From assembly GCF_000152965.1 (NCBI RefSeq), contig NZ_CH902583.1, forward strand, positions 1,997,200-2,061,199: a stretch of DNA of 64,000 nt, in the 5' to 3' direction. The stretch is from Roseobacter sp. MED193. GTDB lineage: Bacteria; Pseudomonadota; Alphaproteobacteria; Rhodobacterales; Rhodobacteraceae. Positions 16,677-25,211 of the stretch are shown here, piece by piece; within the stretch, counting starts at the first letter, position 1, and each line of letters starts with the position of its first letter. The position numbers were made by a program, and so were the translations under genes. The notes under the pieces were generated by a model. The model was given only the letters and a program-made list of their open reading frames with translations. It had not been told where the DNA came from and did not search any database.

Positions 16677-18662
16677 ATGAATGACAATCCGTCTCCAACT
16701 GTGGACCTGACCAGGGGCCTTGACCTCGCCTTTGACGGCGCTGAGGATATCCTGCGGGCCTGGCGCCGGGCCATGCGGCCTGACCCGGACCTGACGGTGT
16801 CCGAGTGGGCAGATAAGCACCGCAAGCTGTCCTCTCGGGCCTCAGCCGAACCTGGTCAATACCGCACGACCCGCACGCCATACCTGCGCGAGATCATGGA
16901 TGCGCTGAGCCCGGGCCACCCCGCGCAGCGGATCAGCTTCATGAAGGCCGCCCAGGTCGGAGCGACGGAAGCGGGCAACAACTGGATAGGCTTTGTCATC
17001 CACCACGCTCCAGGACCGATGCTCGCCGTGCTGCCCACGGTGGAGATGGCCAAGCGCACTTCGCGGGGCCGTATCGATCCGCTGATTGAAGATAGCCCTG
17101 CACTTAAGGAACGTGTGCAGCCAGCACGGTCGCGCGATGCTGGCAATTCGATGCTGTCCAAGGAATTCCCAGGTGGGATCCTGGTGCTGACCGGGGCGAA
17201 CTCGGCCACCGGCCTGCGCTCCATGCCCGCGCGCTATATCTTTCTTGATGAGGTGGATGCCTATCCGGCCTCCTCTGACGAGGAGGGTGACCCTGTGACG
17301 CTGGCTGAAGCGCGCACCACCACCTTCGCGCATCGGCGCAAGGTGTTCATGGTGTCGACGCCCACAATACGCGGTCTCTCACGCATTGAGCGAGAGTTCG
17401 AAGCCAGTGACCAGCGACGGTATTTCGTGCCATGTCCTCATTGTGGTCACATGCAATGGCTGCAGTTCGAGCGATTGCGCTGGAACAAGGGCAACCCGGA
17501 AACTGCGGCCTATGCCTGCAAGGGATGCGAGCAACCCATTGCTGAGCACCATAAGACACAGATGCTTGAGCGGGGTGAGTGGCGCGCAACTGCTACCAGT
17601 TCTGATCCAAACGCGATCGGGTTCCACCTCTCAGCGCTTTATTCGCCGATCGGCTGGAAGAGCTGGGAGCAGATCGCCCGCGAGTGGCTGGCCGCTCAAG
17701 GGTCAGATGAAATGCTGCGCGCGGCGCGGAACACGCTCCTCGGCGAAACCTGGGTTGAAAGCGGCGATGCCCCGGAATGGCAGCGCCTTGCAGATCGTCG
17801 TGAGGTCTTCCCATCACAGATTCCAATGGGAGGCCTGTTCCTCACCGCCGGGGTTGATGTGCAGAAGGACCGCATCGAGGTGGATGTCTGGGCTTGGGGC
17901 CGTGGCTTGGAAAGCTGGCTTGTGGATCACATCGTCATTCCAGGTGGGCCCGGCGCCCCCACCTGCTGGGAGGCGCTCACCGAATTACTCAGCCGCACCT
18001 GGGTGCATGAGAACGGTGCCGTCATGCCACTGGCGAAACTCGCGATCGATACCGGATATGAGACAGCGGCTGTTTATGCCTGGGCACGGGCGCAGGGCAT
18101 CTCGCAGGTGGCGCCGGTCAAAGGTCTGGAAGGCTTCAACCGCGCCACGCCTGTGTCGGGCCCAACCTTCGTCGATGCCACGGTGAATGGGCGCAAGCTC
18201 AAGCGCGGAGCGCGGCTTTGGACGGTGGCCACCGCCACATTCAAAGCAGAGACCTATCGGTATCTGCGGCTCGAGCGACCGTCCGAGCCAGACGCGCCGA
18301 TACCGGCAGGTATGATCCATCTCCCCGACTGGATAGACAGCGAATGGCTCAAACAGCTGGTGGCCGAACAGCTGGTCACGATCCGCAACAAGCGCGGGTT
18401 TGCCCGCCAAGAGTGGCAAAAGCTGCGTGAGCGCAATGAGGCGCTGGACACACGGGTCTATGCCCGCGCCGCCGCGTGGATTCTTGGCGCTGATCGTTTT
18501 GACGAGAAGATGTGGCGACAGTTGGAGAAACAGGCGGGCGTGGAGACGGCCGCCCCCTCGCAAACTATCGAGCCCGAGAAACCGACAGAGCCCCAAGCCG
18601 GGCGGATCGCAACGCCCCGGCGGCGAGGCTGGAAGATCAGCACGCCCAGATACATGGAGTGA
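16677..18662 (+). CDS. Terminase large subunit (GpA family)
   Basis: This 661-residue packaging motor has the GpA-type ATPase domain with a variant Walker A (AAQVGATE, residues 91-98) and Walker B (YIFLDEVD, 187-194). A C4 zinc-like motif lies near 245-285 (CPHCGH, then CKGCEQP). The nuclease domain follows (TAGVDVQKDRIEVDVWAWG, then LAIDTGYET). The enzyme cuts concatemers and pumps DNA into the prohead through the portal. Length matches lambda gpA (641). The next gene starts three bases after its stop. Confidence 0.95.
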   Translation: MNDNPSPTVDLTRGLDLAFDGAEDILRAWRRAMRPDPDLTVSEWADKHRKLSSRASAEPGQYRTTRTPYLREIMDALSPGHPAQRISFMKAAQVGATEAGNNWIGFVIHHAPGPMLAVLPTVEMAKRTSRGRIDPLIEDSPALKERVQPARSRDAGNSMLSKEFPGGILVLTGANSATGLRSMPARYIFLDEVDAYPASSDEEGDPVTLAEARTTTFAHRRKVFMVSTPTIRGLSRIEREFEASDQRRYFVPCPHCGHMQWLQFERLRWNKGNPETAAYACKGCEQPIAEHHKTQMLERGEWRATATSSDPNAIGFHLSALYSPIGWKSWEQIAREWLAAQGSDEMLRAARNTLLGETWVESGDAPEWQRLADRREVFPSQIPMGGLFLTAGVDVQKDRIEVDVWAWGRGLESWLVDHIVIPGGPGAPTCWEALTELLSRTWVHENGAVMPLAKLAIDTGYETAAVYAWARAQGISQVAPVKGLEGFNRATPVSGPTFVDATVNGRKLKRGARLWTVATATFKAETYRYLRLERPSEPDAPIPAGMIHLPDWIDSEWLKQLVAEQLVTIRNKRGFARQEWQKLRERNEALDTRVYARAAAWILGADRFDEKMWRQLEKQAGVETAAPSQTIEPEKPTEPQAGRIATPRRRGWKISTPRYME

Positions 18663-18664
18663 CG

Positions 18665-18874
18665 ATGACCCTCGACGAGCTAAAACTCCGTCATAGCGCA
18701 CTTCTAAGCGCGCGCTACAGCGGCACGCGGTCTGTGAGCTATGACGGGAAAACCGTCACCTATGGCACCGACGCTGAACTGGCGGCTGCGATCAGTGATG
18801 CAGAGCGACGCATTGCAAGGTTGGACCGTGGCACCGGGCGCGTTCTACGCCCGCATGCGGTGAAGGATCTGTGA
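18665..18874 (+). CDS. gpW-like head-tail joining protein
   Basis: This 69-residue protein reads MTLDELKLRHSALLSARYSG, SYDGKTVTYGTDAELAAAIS and DAERRIARLDRG. This is the helix-hairpin-helix pattern of lambda gpW-type connectors, which plug the portal after packaging. Position between terminase and portal is the lambda order (A-W-B). I chose the ATG at 18665, three bases after the terminase stop; the frame is open further upstream inside terL. Confidence 0.88.
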   Translation: MTLDELKLRHSALLSARYSGTRSVSYDGKTVTYGTDAELAAAISDAERRIARLDRGTGRVLRPHAVKDL

Positions 18875-20385
18875 TGAACTGGCGACAGCGCATTGGCGCT
18901 TTCATTGGCGGGTTTGATGCAGGTCAGCATCACAGGCGCCTGCGCGGCTTCCAAGCGACGCGTGCCCATGTCAATGCGCTGATTGCGGCGGCAGGGCCCG
19001 ATATTACCGCCCGCGCGCGCTGGCTGGTGCGCAACAATGGTTATGCCGTGAATGCTGTTGAGAGCTGGGCCGCCAATACTGTGGGCGATGGGATCAAGCC
19101 GATCTCGAAGATCGTGAACGCTTCCCAAAAGGAAGAATTACAACGTCTTTGGCTGACATGGACCGATGAGGCAGATGCCGAAGGGCTGACCGATTTTTAC
19201 GGGTTGCAGCGCCGTGCGGCGCGTGAGGTGTTCATTGCGGGAGAAGTGTTTTTCCGGGTTCGCCCACGGAGGGCAGAAGACGGCCTCACCGTGCCGCTGC
19301 AACTGCAGATGCTGCCTTCAGAAATGCTGCCGCTGCATGAAACAGGCGTGGCAAGGAATGGTAACGCGATCCGCCAGGGCATCGAGTTCGACCGGATCGG
19401 GCGGCGTGTGGCCTATCACTTCCTGCGCCGTCACCCGGGTGACAGCACCGATCCTGGACTGTCTGGAGAAACCACCCGAGTGCCGGCCTCGGAGATCATT
19501 CATGTGATCGACCCGGTGGAAGGTGGTCAATTGCGGGGTGTTTCAAAACTGACCCCCGCGATCGTAAAGCTGTTCTTGCTGGACCAGTATGACGACGCCG
19601 AGCTCGACCGCAAAAAGGTCGCGGCGATGTATGCGATGTTCGTGACTTCCCCTGCCCCGGAGAACCCGCTTGCGCCCCTGGACGATGAGGAGATGCCCGC
19701 TGGCGTCGAGATCAGCCCGGGTCAGATTGTACGGCTGGATCCAGGCGAGGATGTCACCGTCGGCCAGCCCGCAGACAGCGGCGCCACTTATGAGCCATTC
19801 CAGTACCGCACGCTGCTGCAGATCGCTGCGGCCTTGGGTATCCCCTACCCCTATCTCACCAATGACATGGTGAAGGGGAACTTCTCGAACTCACGCCTCG
19901 CCCTGATCGAATTCCGCCGGCGCGTCTCGGCCTGGCAGCACTCAGTGATGGTCTATCAGCTCTGTCGACTGGTCTATGCGCGCTGGCTGGATCTCGCGGT
20001 ACTATCGGGTGCGCTGACCCTGCCCGGCTACGAAGCGGACCGCCCACGCATGCTCGCGGCCGATTGGCTGCCCACGAAATGGGACTGGGTCGACCCGCTC
20101 AAAGACGCCAATGCTGAAATCGCCCAGATCGAAGCGGGGCTGAAATCCCGCACGCAGGCGATTGCCGAGCGCGGCTATGATGCTGAACAGGTCGATCGCG
20201 AAATCGCCGCAGAGAGGTCGCGCGAGCGCGCGTTGGGGCTGGATTTCCGTCGCCCCGGGTCTCCAGCACAAGGGGTGCAGGCGCTGCCAAGCACCACCGA
20301 GGATCCGGACCCTGTATCGCGTGGCGACACCGACAGCACAGATGACGCGGAAGATCGACCACGAACAGACGAGGACCAACCCTGA
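18874..20385 (+). CDS. Portal protein (lambda gpB family)
   Basis: About 503 residues. It shows the family's conserved stretches: ARARWLVRNNGYAVNAVESW, GDGIKPISK, RREAREVF-like AAREVFIAGEVFFRVRPRR and GIPYPYLTNDMVKGNFSNSR near 330. Twelve copies form the ring through which DNA enters the head. GTG at 18871 and ATG at 18874 are both possible; AAGGA is six bases before the ATG. The start overlaps the gpW stop, and the stop overlaps the protease start by one base. Confidence 0.93.
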   Translation: MNWRQRIGAFIGGFDAGQHHRRLRGFQATRAHVNALIAAAGPDITARARWLVRNNGYAVNAVESWAANTVGDGIKPISKIVNASQKEELQRLWLTWTDEADAEGLTDFYGLQRRAAREVFIAGEVFFRVRPRRAEDGLTVPLQLQMLPSEMLPLHETGVARNGNAIRQGIEFDRIGRRVAYHFLRRHPGDSTDPGLSGETTRVPASEIIHVIDPVEGGQLRGVSKLTPAIVKLFLLDQYDDAELDRKKVAAMYAMFVTSPAPENPLAPLDDEEMPAGVEISPGQIVRLDPGEDVTVGQPADSGATYEPFQYRTLLQIAAALGIPYPYLTNDMVKGNFSNSRLALIEFRRRVSAWQHSVMVYQLCRLVYARWLDLAVLSGALTLPGYEADRPRMLAADWLPTKWDWVDPLKDANAEIAQIEAGLKSRTQAIAERGYDAEQVDREIAAERSRERALGLDFRRPGSPAQGVQALPSTTEDPDPVSRGDTDSTDDAEDRPRTDEDQP

Positions 20386-21803
20386 TGCTCCATGCCCGCA
20401 TTGCCGCACGCGCCTTCAACACTCCGCTGCTCGTTGAACCCACCAAGGCGATGGCGTTTCTATCGGGGCTTGGGCCACGCATTCTAGGGCGGCAGGTTGA
20501 GATGGTGGACGGCGACGACGCTGCAGCTGGCACCGCCACCCTGCCTGCCCGTGCCGGCATCCTGGCTGGTCGCCTGACCGAAAGCCTTCAGCAACATGGC
20601 GATGCGCCGTACCCAATCGTGGACGGCATCGCCGTCATCGAGATCTCTGGCGTTCTCATCCATCGCGGAGGCTGGATCGGGCAGTCCTCGGGCCAGACCA
20701 GCTATGAGGGGATCGCGGCACAGATTGAGGCGGCCGCGCGCGATGCGTCGGTGCGGGCGGTGGCGCTCGAGATCGACAGCTTTGGCGGGGAAGTGGCCGG
20801 CGTCTTTGACTTGGCGGACCAGGTCCGGGCCCTGCGTCGAGATAAGCCTGTCTGGGCCTTCATTGCCGAACACGCATTCTCAGCCGGCTATGCCTTGGCC
20901 TCACAGGCCGACCGGATCCTCCTGCCCCGCACCGGCACTGTCGGCAGTATCGGCGTCGTTGTGATGCATGCCGATCTCAGCGGACAACTGGATCAGGACG
21001 GGGTGCGCGTGACTATGATTCATTCCGGCCAGCACAAGGTCGATGGCAATCCCTATGAGCCGCTCCCCGAGAGCGTGCGGGACGACATCCAACGTGAGAT
21101 AGACGTGTTGCGCTTTCTCTTCGCAGAGACCGTCGCCGCCGGCCGAAGCGGTCTACTCAGCCAAGACGCCGCCCTGGCGACCGAAGCTACAACCTATCGC
21201 GGGTCCGACGCAGTCGCCGCAGGCTTGGCCGATGAAGTTGTCGATCTCACCCGGGGCTTTGCTCGCTTCAGAGACAGCCTGTCTATCCCCTCTTCCACCG
21301 CGCGACTGCCCCGCGCCACTCATCCCCAACCAAAGGAGGCCGCCATGAGCGCCAATACAGATGCCGCAGAGACAAGTCCTGAAATCCCTGACACCGAAGA
21401 CACCGTGCAGGCGAGCCAGGACGAACACCCCGATGCACTGGAAGAGGACCGCGACATGCAGCAGGACGCATCAGTGCCTGCTGCTGCAGCGCCTTTGACC
21501 GCGCCGATCGCGGCGCAGCAGAGCAATCTTGCAGAGGTGTCAGCGCAACTGCGCCAGGAAGCGGCGGAGATCACCGAGATCGCAGCGCAGGCCGGACGCC
21601 TCGGCATCGCGATCGACGCTGCGAAAGCCCTGCGCGAGGGGACCAGCCCCGAAGCCCTGCGTCGGTTGGTTCTTGATCAAGCCAGCGCTGCGGCCGACGC
21701 ACGCGACATTGTCGCCGCCCCACCCTCACCTGTCCTGCCCAAATCCGTAGAAAGCCCGATTGTGGCGGCTGCCAAACGGTCTGCCTCAGGTGCGAAGATC
21801 TAA
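20385..21803 (+). CDS. S49-family prohead protease fused to scaffold (lambda gpC-like)
   Basis: This 472-residue protein has a SppA/ClpP-fold protease at about 75-290 with catalytic Ser166 (EHAFSAGYALAS) and Lys218 (HSGQHKVDGNPYEPL). The acidic, alanine-rich C-terminal part (about 320-472) is the scaffold. In lambda, gpC releases itself and the scaffold during prohead maturation. An internal in-frame start with a strong ribosome binding site lies at 21345. A rho-independent terminator follows the gene. The arrangement is protease-scaffold, decoration, capsid, as in lambda C-Nu3-D-E. Confidence 0.92.
   Translation: MLHARIAARAFNTPLLVEPTKAMAFLSGLGPRILGRQVEMVDGDDAAAGTATLPARAGILAGRLTESLQQHGDAPYPIVDGIAVIEISGVLIHRGGWIGQSSGQTSYEGIAAQIEAAARDASVRAVALEIDSFGGEVAGVFDLADQVRALRRDKPVWAFIAEHAFSAGYALASQADRILLPRTGTVGSIGVVVMHADLSGQLDQDGVRVTMIHSGQHKVDGNPYEPLPESVRDDIQREIDVLRFLFAETVAAGRSGLLSQDAALATEATTYRGSDAVAAGLADEVVDLTRGFARFRDSLSIPSSTARLPRATHPQPKEAAMSANTDAAETSPEIPDTEDTVQASQDEHPDALEEDRDMQQDASVPAAAAPLTAPIAAQQSNLAEVSAQLRQEAAEITEIAAQAGRLGIAIDAAKALREGTSPEALRRLVLDQASAAADARDIVAAPPSPVLPKSVESPIVAAAKRSASGAKI
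21345..21803 (+). CDS. Nested scaffold protein (Nu3-like), in-frame internal start
   Basis: ATG at 21345 (codon 321 of the protease gene) is preceded by AAAGGAGG at 21332-21339 with a five-base spacer, a stronger site than that of the full-length gene. The product would be 152 residues: an acidic N-terminus (MSANTDAAETSPEIPDTEDT) and a helical C-terminus (AQLRQEAAEITEIAAQAGRL) typical of scaffolds. In lambda the scaffold Nu3 is made from such an internal start within C. Expression here is inferred from the ribosome binding site and synteny. Confidence 0.7.
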   Translation: MSANTDAAETSPEIPDTEDTVQASQDEHPDALEEDRDMQQDASVPAAAAPLTAPIAAQQSNLAEVSAQLRQEAAEITEIAAQAGRLGIAIDAAKALREGTSPEALRRLVLDQASAAADARDIVAAPPSPVLPKSVESPIVAAAKRSASGAKI

Positions 21804-21833
21804 GACTACCCTCGACTCTTCGCACCCACCTTG

Positions 21834-21867
21834 GCCCCCATCGCGCATGCGGTGGGGGCTTTCTTTT
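21834..21867 (+). terminator. Rho-independent terminator after protease-scaffold
   Basis: GCCCCCATCGC (21834-21844) pairs with GCGGTGGGGGC (21849-21859), with one G-T pair and a four-base loop, followed by TTTCTTTT. It precedes the decoration and capsid genes, so it may only partly stop late transcription. Confidence 0.8.
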
Positions 21868-21890
21868 GACCTATGTTCTGGAGATGACCC

Positions 21891-22271
21891 ATGTCTGTCC
21901 TGACCCAACCGTCCACTATGGGCGATGTCCTCAAATATGAGCTGAACCCCAACTATATCCGCGAAACCGTGACCCTGCTTGCCGGACATGCCTACCCGGT
22001 TGGTGCCGTCCTCGGGCGCATCACCGCCAGTGACAAGTACAAGTTCGCCACATCGGGCGGCACCGATGGCGCACAAACTGCCGCGGCCGTGCTGCTTTAC
22101 GCTGTAGATGCCACGCTGGCCGATGCGGTGGGTATCGTTGTGGCCCGTGGGCCGGCAATCGTCTCGCGCGCCGCTCTTACCTATGATGGCAGCGTCGATG
22201 ACGCCGCCAAGATCACCACCAAACTCGGCCAGCTGGCCGAGCTGGGTATCATCCCCCGCGAGACCGCCTGA
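21891..22271 (+). CDS. Head decoration protein (lambda gpD family)
   Basis: This 126-residue protein follows the gpD pattern: an N-terminal arm (LTQPSTMGDVLKYELNPNYI) and RETVTLLAGHAYPVGAVLGR, TAAAVLLYAVDATLADAVGI and VARGPAIVSRAALTY in the beta-rich core. Trimers bind the three-fold sites of the expanded capsid and stabilise it. It lies between the scaffold and the major capsid gene, as in lambda. GGAG lies nine bases before the ATG. Confidence 0.92.
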   Translation: MSVLTQPSTMGDVLKYELNPNYIRETVTLLAGHAYPVGAVLGRITASDKYKFATSGGTDGAQTAAAVLLYAVDATLADAVGIVVARGPAIVSRAALTYDGSVDDAAKITTKLGQLAELGIIPRETA

Positions 22272-22339
22272 TCTGGCGGATCGCTCATTCCCCCACCGTG
22301 CTCGCACGCGTTACCCCCCTCATTCCCCGGAGTTCCCCC

Positions 22340-23362
22340 ATGACCCTCACCCGCAACCCGTTTGACGCGGGCGGCTATTCGCTCGCCGAGATGACGCAGG
22401 CCATCAATATCCTGCCCAATCTCTACACCCGCCTCGGTCAGATTGGCCTCTTTCGCTTTGAAGGGGTCACACAACGCTCCATCGTGATTGAACAGCGCGA
22501 AGGTGTGTTGAGCCTTCTGCCCTCGGTCCCGCTTGGCGCACCGGCCACGGTTGGAAATCGCGAGACCCGCGAGATGCGCAGCTTTGCCCTGCCCTGGATC
22601 CCGCATGACGACGTGATCTTGCCTGCCGATATCCAAGGCATGCCGGCGCTGGGCGCCTCAGACGCCGCCGATACGCTGGTCGAGACGATGAACCGCAAGC
22701 TGACGCTCATGCGGCGCAAGCACGCCCAGACCCGCGAATATATGGAGATGAATGCTCTGCGCGGCATCGTCAAAGACGGCGCGGGCACCACCCTATATAA
22801 TTACTTCACCGAGTTCGGGCTGGAAAAAATCTCGGTCGACTTCGTATTTGGCACCGCCGGCACCAATATCCAAGGCAAGGTGCGCACCGTCTTGCGCGGC
22901 ATCGAGGACAATCTTCTGGGCGAGACCATGACCACCGCGCATGCGTTGGTCAGCTCGGAGTTCTTCGACAAGCTGATCAGCCACTCCAAGACTGAGGACG
23001 CCTACAAGTTCTACTCGGCCACTGGCGGCCAGCCACTGCGGGATGACATGCGCCGCGCCTTCCCCTTCGCGGGTATTCTCTTTGAGGAATATAACGGCTC
23101 GGTCACCCTCTCAAACGGGACCTCTGAGCGTCTGATCCCGGCGGGCGAAGGCATCGCCTTCCCTCTTGGCACCTTTGATACCTTCACCACCTATGGCGGG
23201 CCGGCCAACCTCTTGGAGACCGCCAACACCGTCGGTCTACCACTCTATGCACGCCAAATGATTGACGCCAAAGGCCGCTGGATTGATCTGATGACCGAGA
23301 GCTCGATCCTGCCGGTCAACAAGCGGCCGCGTCTCGCGATCCGCCTGCACAGCTCGAACTAA
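22340..23362 (+). CDS. Major capsid protein (lambda gpE family)
   Basis: This 340-residue protein has the length and signature of gpE: RNPFDAGGYSLAEMTQAINI, LYTRLGQIGLFRFEGVTQRS, IPHDDVILPADIQGMPALG and MEMNALRGIVKDGAG, and it ends IDLMTESSILPVNKRPR. It forms the icosahedral shell. The ATG at 22340 is preceded by GGAG; an earlier in-frame start at 22298 adds 14 unlikely residues. It follows the decoration gene directly, as in lambda D-E. Confidence 0.95.
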   Translation: MTLTRNPFDAGGYSLAEMTQAINILPNLYTRLGQIGLFRFEGVTQRSIVIEQREGVLSLLPSVPLGAPATVGNRETREMRSFALPWIPHDDVILPADIQGMPALGASDAADTLVETMNRKLTLMRRKHAQTREYMEMNALRGIVKDGAGTTLYNYFTEFGLEKISVDFVFGTAGTNIQGKVRTVLRGIEDNLLGETMTTAHALVSSEFFDKLISHSKTEDAYKFYSATGGQPLRDDMRRAFPFAGILFEEYNGSVTLSNGTSERLIPAGEGIAFPLGTFDTFTTYGGPANLLETANTVGLPLYARQMIDAKGRWIDLMTESSILPVNKRPRLAIRLHSSN

Positions 23363-23373
23363 GGCTGCGGCGG

Positions 23374-23685
23374 ATGACTGCCTTTGCAGACGCGCTCGGG
23401 GTGCTGTTTACGGATCCGAACCTCTCGATCGAGCTTTGGCACCGGGACAGTGAGGGACAGTTCACGCGCACCCGGGGGATCCTGCGCCGCCCGGACGAGA
23501 TGACCTCGTTTGGGGCAGCGCGGCTACTCTCGGAAACCACAAGAATTGATGTTCGAGCGAGAGATATCCCTGCCCCCCGCCCCGATGAGCAGATCCTGAT
23601 CGAGGAAGACACCTTCCTCATTCAAGGCGAGCCCCAGCGCGATCGGGAACGCCTCATCTGGACGCTTGAGTTGGTGCCGGCATGA
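23374..23685 (+). CDS. Head-tail connector protein (lambda FII-like)
   Basis: This 103-residue protein follows the capsid gene by 11 bases, where lambda has its FI/FII connectors. Beta-strand-rich text such as LFTDPNLSIELWHRDSEGQF, MTSFGAARLLSETTRIDVRA and EEDTFLIQGEPQRD fits the small barrel of head-tail joining proteins (FII/Gifsy-2 type). It ends in a four-base ATGA overlap with the next gene. Assignment rests on position and general pattern. Confidence 0.75.
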   Translation: MTAFADALGVLFTDPNLSIELWHRDSEGQFTRTRGILRRPDEMTSFGAARLLSETTRIDVRARDIPAPRPDEQILIEEDTFLIQGEPQRDRERLIWTLELVPA

Positions 23686-24326
23686 AGCTGGATGTGAAGA
23701 TCAGCCCGGACATTGCCAAGATGATGGCCGCTGAGGTGAAGGCGGGCGAGCGGGCGGTGACGGCTGCCATGTCGACCGCCTCGCAGGGCCTTAAGCTCAA
23801 ATGGCGCGGCCAGATCACGGGCGCGGGTCTGGGCCGCCGGCTGGGAAATAGCATTCGCTCGCAAGTTTACCCAAAGGGTGACACCAGCCTGAACGCGGCC
23901 GGCCTGGTCTGGTCCAAGGCGCCGCACATCATCGGTGCCCATGACTCCGGGCCACTGATCCGGTCTCCGAATGGGTTTTGGCTAGCGATCCCATTGCCGG
24001 CCGCCGGGCGCGGGATGAGGGGGCGCAAGATCACGCCGCTGGCCTGGGAGCGCAAGACGGGCATGAAGCTGCGTTTTGTCTATCGCAAGGGCAAGCCTGG
24101 GCTTTTGGTAGCGGACAAGGCGCGGATCTCGAAGGCGGGCACCGCGGCGCAATCGCGCGCCAAGACGGGCCGCAATCAGGTCACGGCTCCGATCTTCGTT
24201 CTGGTGCCGCAGGTAAAGCTCAAAAAGCGGCTCAATCTGGACAAGCCGGCGCGGGCCGTGGCGGGTCGGATCCCGAGCCTGATTGTTGAGAAATGGGTTG
24301 AGTGGCGTGTGGGTCGGATTGGATAG
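23682..24326 (+). CDS. Tail completion protein, DUF6441-like (gpZ / HK97 gp10 role)
   Basis: This 214-residue basic protein starts in an ATGA overlap with the connector gene. It shows LDVKISPDIAKMMAAEVKAG, LKLKWRGQITGAGLGRRLGN, a middle LIRSPNGFWLAIPLP and the C-terminal PIFVLVPQVKLKKRLNLDKP. I recognise this as the DUF6441 pattern found in place of minor tail protein Z in alphaproteobacterial phages. It probably tops the tail before head joining. After it, the tail operon is interrupted by about 885 bases of cargo. Confidence 0.72.
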   Translation: MKLDVKISPDIAKMMAAEVKAGERAVTAAMSTASQGLKLKWRGQITGAGLGRRLGNSIRSQVYPKGDTSLNAAGLVWSKAPHIIGAHDSGPLIRSPNGFWLAIPLPAAGRGMRGRKITPLAWERKTGMKLRFVYRKGKPGLLVADKARISKAGTAAQSRAKTGRNQVTAPIFVLVPQVKLKKRLNLDKPARAVAGRIPSLIVEKWVEWRVGRIG

Positions 24327-24508
24327 TACTCGCTGACAAGGTCATCGTGATGTTTTATAGACACCTGAAGTTGGAACCTGTTCACTCTGGATCTTGGCTG
24401 TGTAAATCTGCCTCGCGCTCCATACCCATATGGCAAGGGAGGCGCGCAATCTTCTAGACAAATAAGCGGGGCTTCCTGACTTGTCTGCACCAATCGAAAG
24501 GCAAAAAC

Positions 24509-24994
24509 GTGTCGAGCTTGATATCGCTAAGTGACTTTGCGTCAGAAGTAGATCGTCCGGAAAGCTTGATCCGGATGTTGGCAAAATCTTGGGATATCCC
24601 ATTAGGTGAGACAACAGTACCGCTGCAGTCTGCAATTCGCTTGGTACGCCTGTTTGAGAGCCGTCATAGCTCTAGCATGGATGAGGCGGAACATTGCCGT
24701 AAGGCCTTGGATCGCGCCAAAGAGCGTGAACTGGAGTTGCATATTGCAATTGATATCCTGAAACGCGAACGGACCTCGCTCGAGGAGCGCCTTAGGGAAA
24801 ATCGCGTTTATCTTGGTCGCGCTGAGGCCCGAGCAGATCGCCTGGAAGGCAAGCTGCATGAAATGTCACAGAGCTTGGCTTACCTCGTGGATCAACGCGA
24901 TCGCATCTTTGCAAGGGATGTGATGCGCAGCCAAGTGCATGAACAAATCCAAGATGGTCGCTCTATATTGGTGCTCTCTCATCCGGTTGCTTGA
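24509..24994 (+). CDS. Coiled-coil protein of unknown function (cargo insert)
   Basis: This 161-residue protein starts with GTG at 24509; GAAAGG lies upstream. Residues about 10-40 could be a small helix-turn-helix (LSDFASEVDRPESLIRMLAK). Residues about 55-125 are a long charged coiled coil (RAKERELELHIAIDILKRER, LEERLRENRVYLGRAEARAD). No family is recognised. Base composition is lower in G+C than the head genes around it, and codons such as ATA and TTA appear that are rare in its neighbours. With the two adjacent tRNAs it looks like a late-acquired insert between tail genes. Confidence 0.65.
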   Translation: MSSLISLSDFASEVDRPESLIRMLAKSWDIPLGETTVPLQSAIRLVRLFESRHSSSMDEAEHCRKALDRAKERELELHIAIDILKRERTSLEERLRENRVYLGRAEARADRLEGKLHEMSQSLAYLVDQRDRIFARDVMRSQVHEQIQDGRSILVLSHPVA

Positions 24995-25003
24995 CCGCGT
25001 GTC

Positions 25004-25090
25004 TGGTGCCCCCTGCCAGACTCGAACTGGCACGGCCAATTTGGCCAGGAGATTTTAAGTCTCGTGTGTCTACCATTCCACCAAGGGGGC
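25004..25090 (-). tRNA. tRNA-Leu, anticodon TAA
   Basis: The minus strand folds into a class II tRNA: acceptor GCCCCCT/AGGGGGC, anticodon stem GAGA/TCTC around the loop CTTAAAA with anticodon TAA at 25055-25057, a long variable arm, T-loop TTCGAGT and an encoded CCA at 25004-25006. Length is 84 bases plus CCA. It reads the UUA codon, rare in a high-GC genome. It lies antisense to the tail operon. Confidence 0.9.
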
Positions 25091-25092
25091 TT

Positions 25093-25169
25093 TGGTAGGT
25101 CCGGCAGGACTTGAACCCGCAACCAAAGCGTTATGAGCGCTATGCTCTAACCAATTGAGCTACAGACCC
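25093..25169 (-). tRNA. tRNA with anticodon CAT (Met, or lysidine-type Ile2)
   Basis: The minus strand gives acceptor GGGTCTG/CGGACCT with two wobble pairs, the D-arm GCTCAATTGGTTAGAGC, loop CTCATAA with CAT, T-arm GCGGG-TTCAAGT-CCTGC and encoded CCA at 25093-25095. The acceptor start GGGTCTG and the segment GGTTGCGGGTTCAAGTCC resemble tRNA-Ile more than elongator Met, so it may be the AUA-reading Ile2 after lysidine modification. It lies two bases from the tRNA-Leu. Confidence 0.85.
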
Positions 25170-25211
25170 ACTGGATGGGTATTTGGCGTATTCTGCCGCG
25201 GAGCACAAGCG

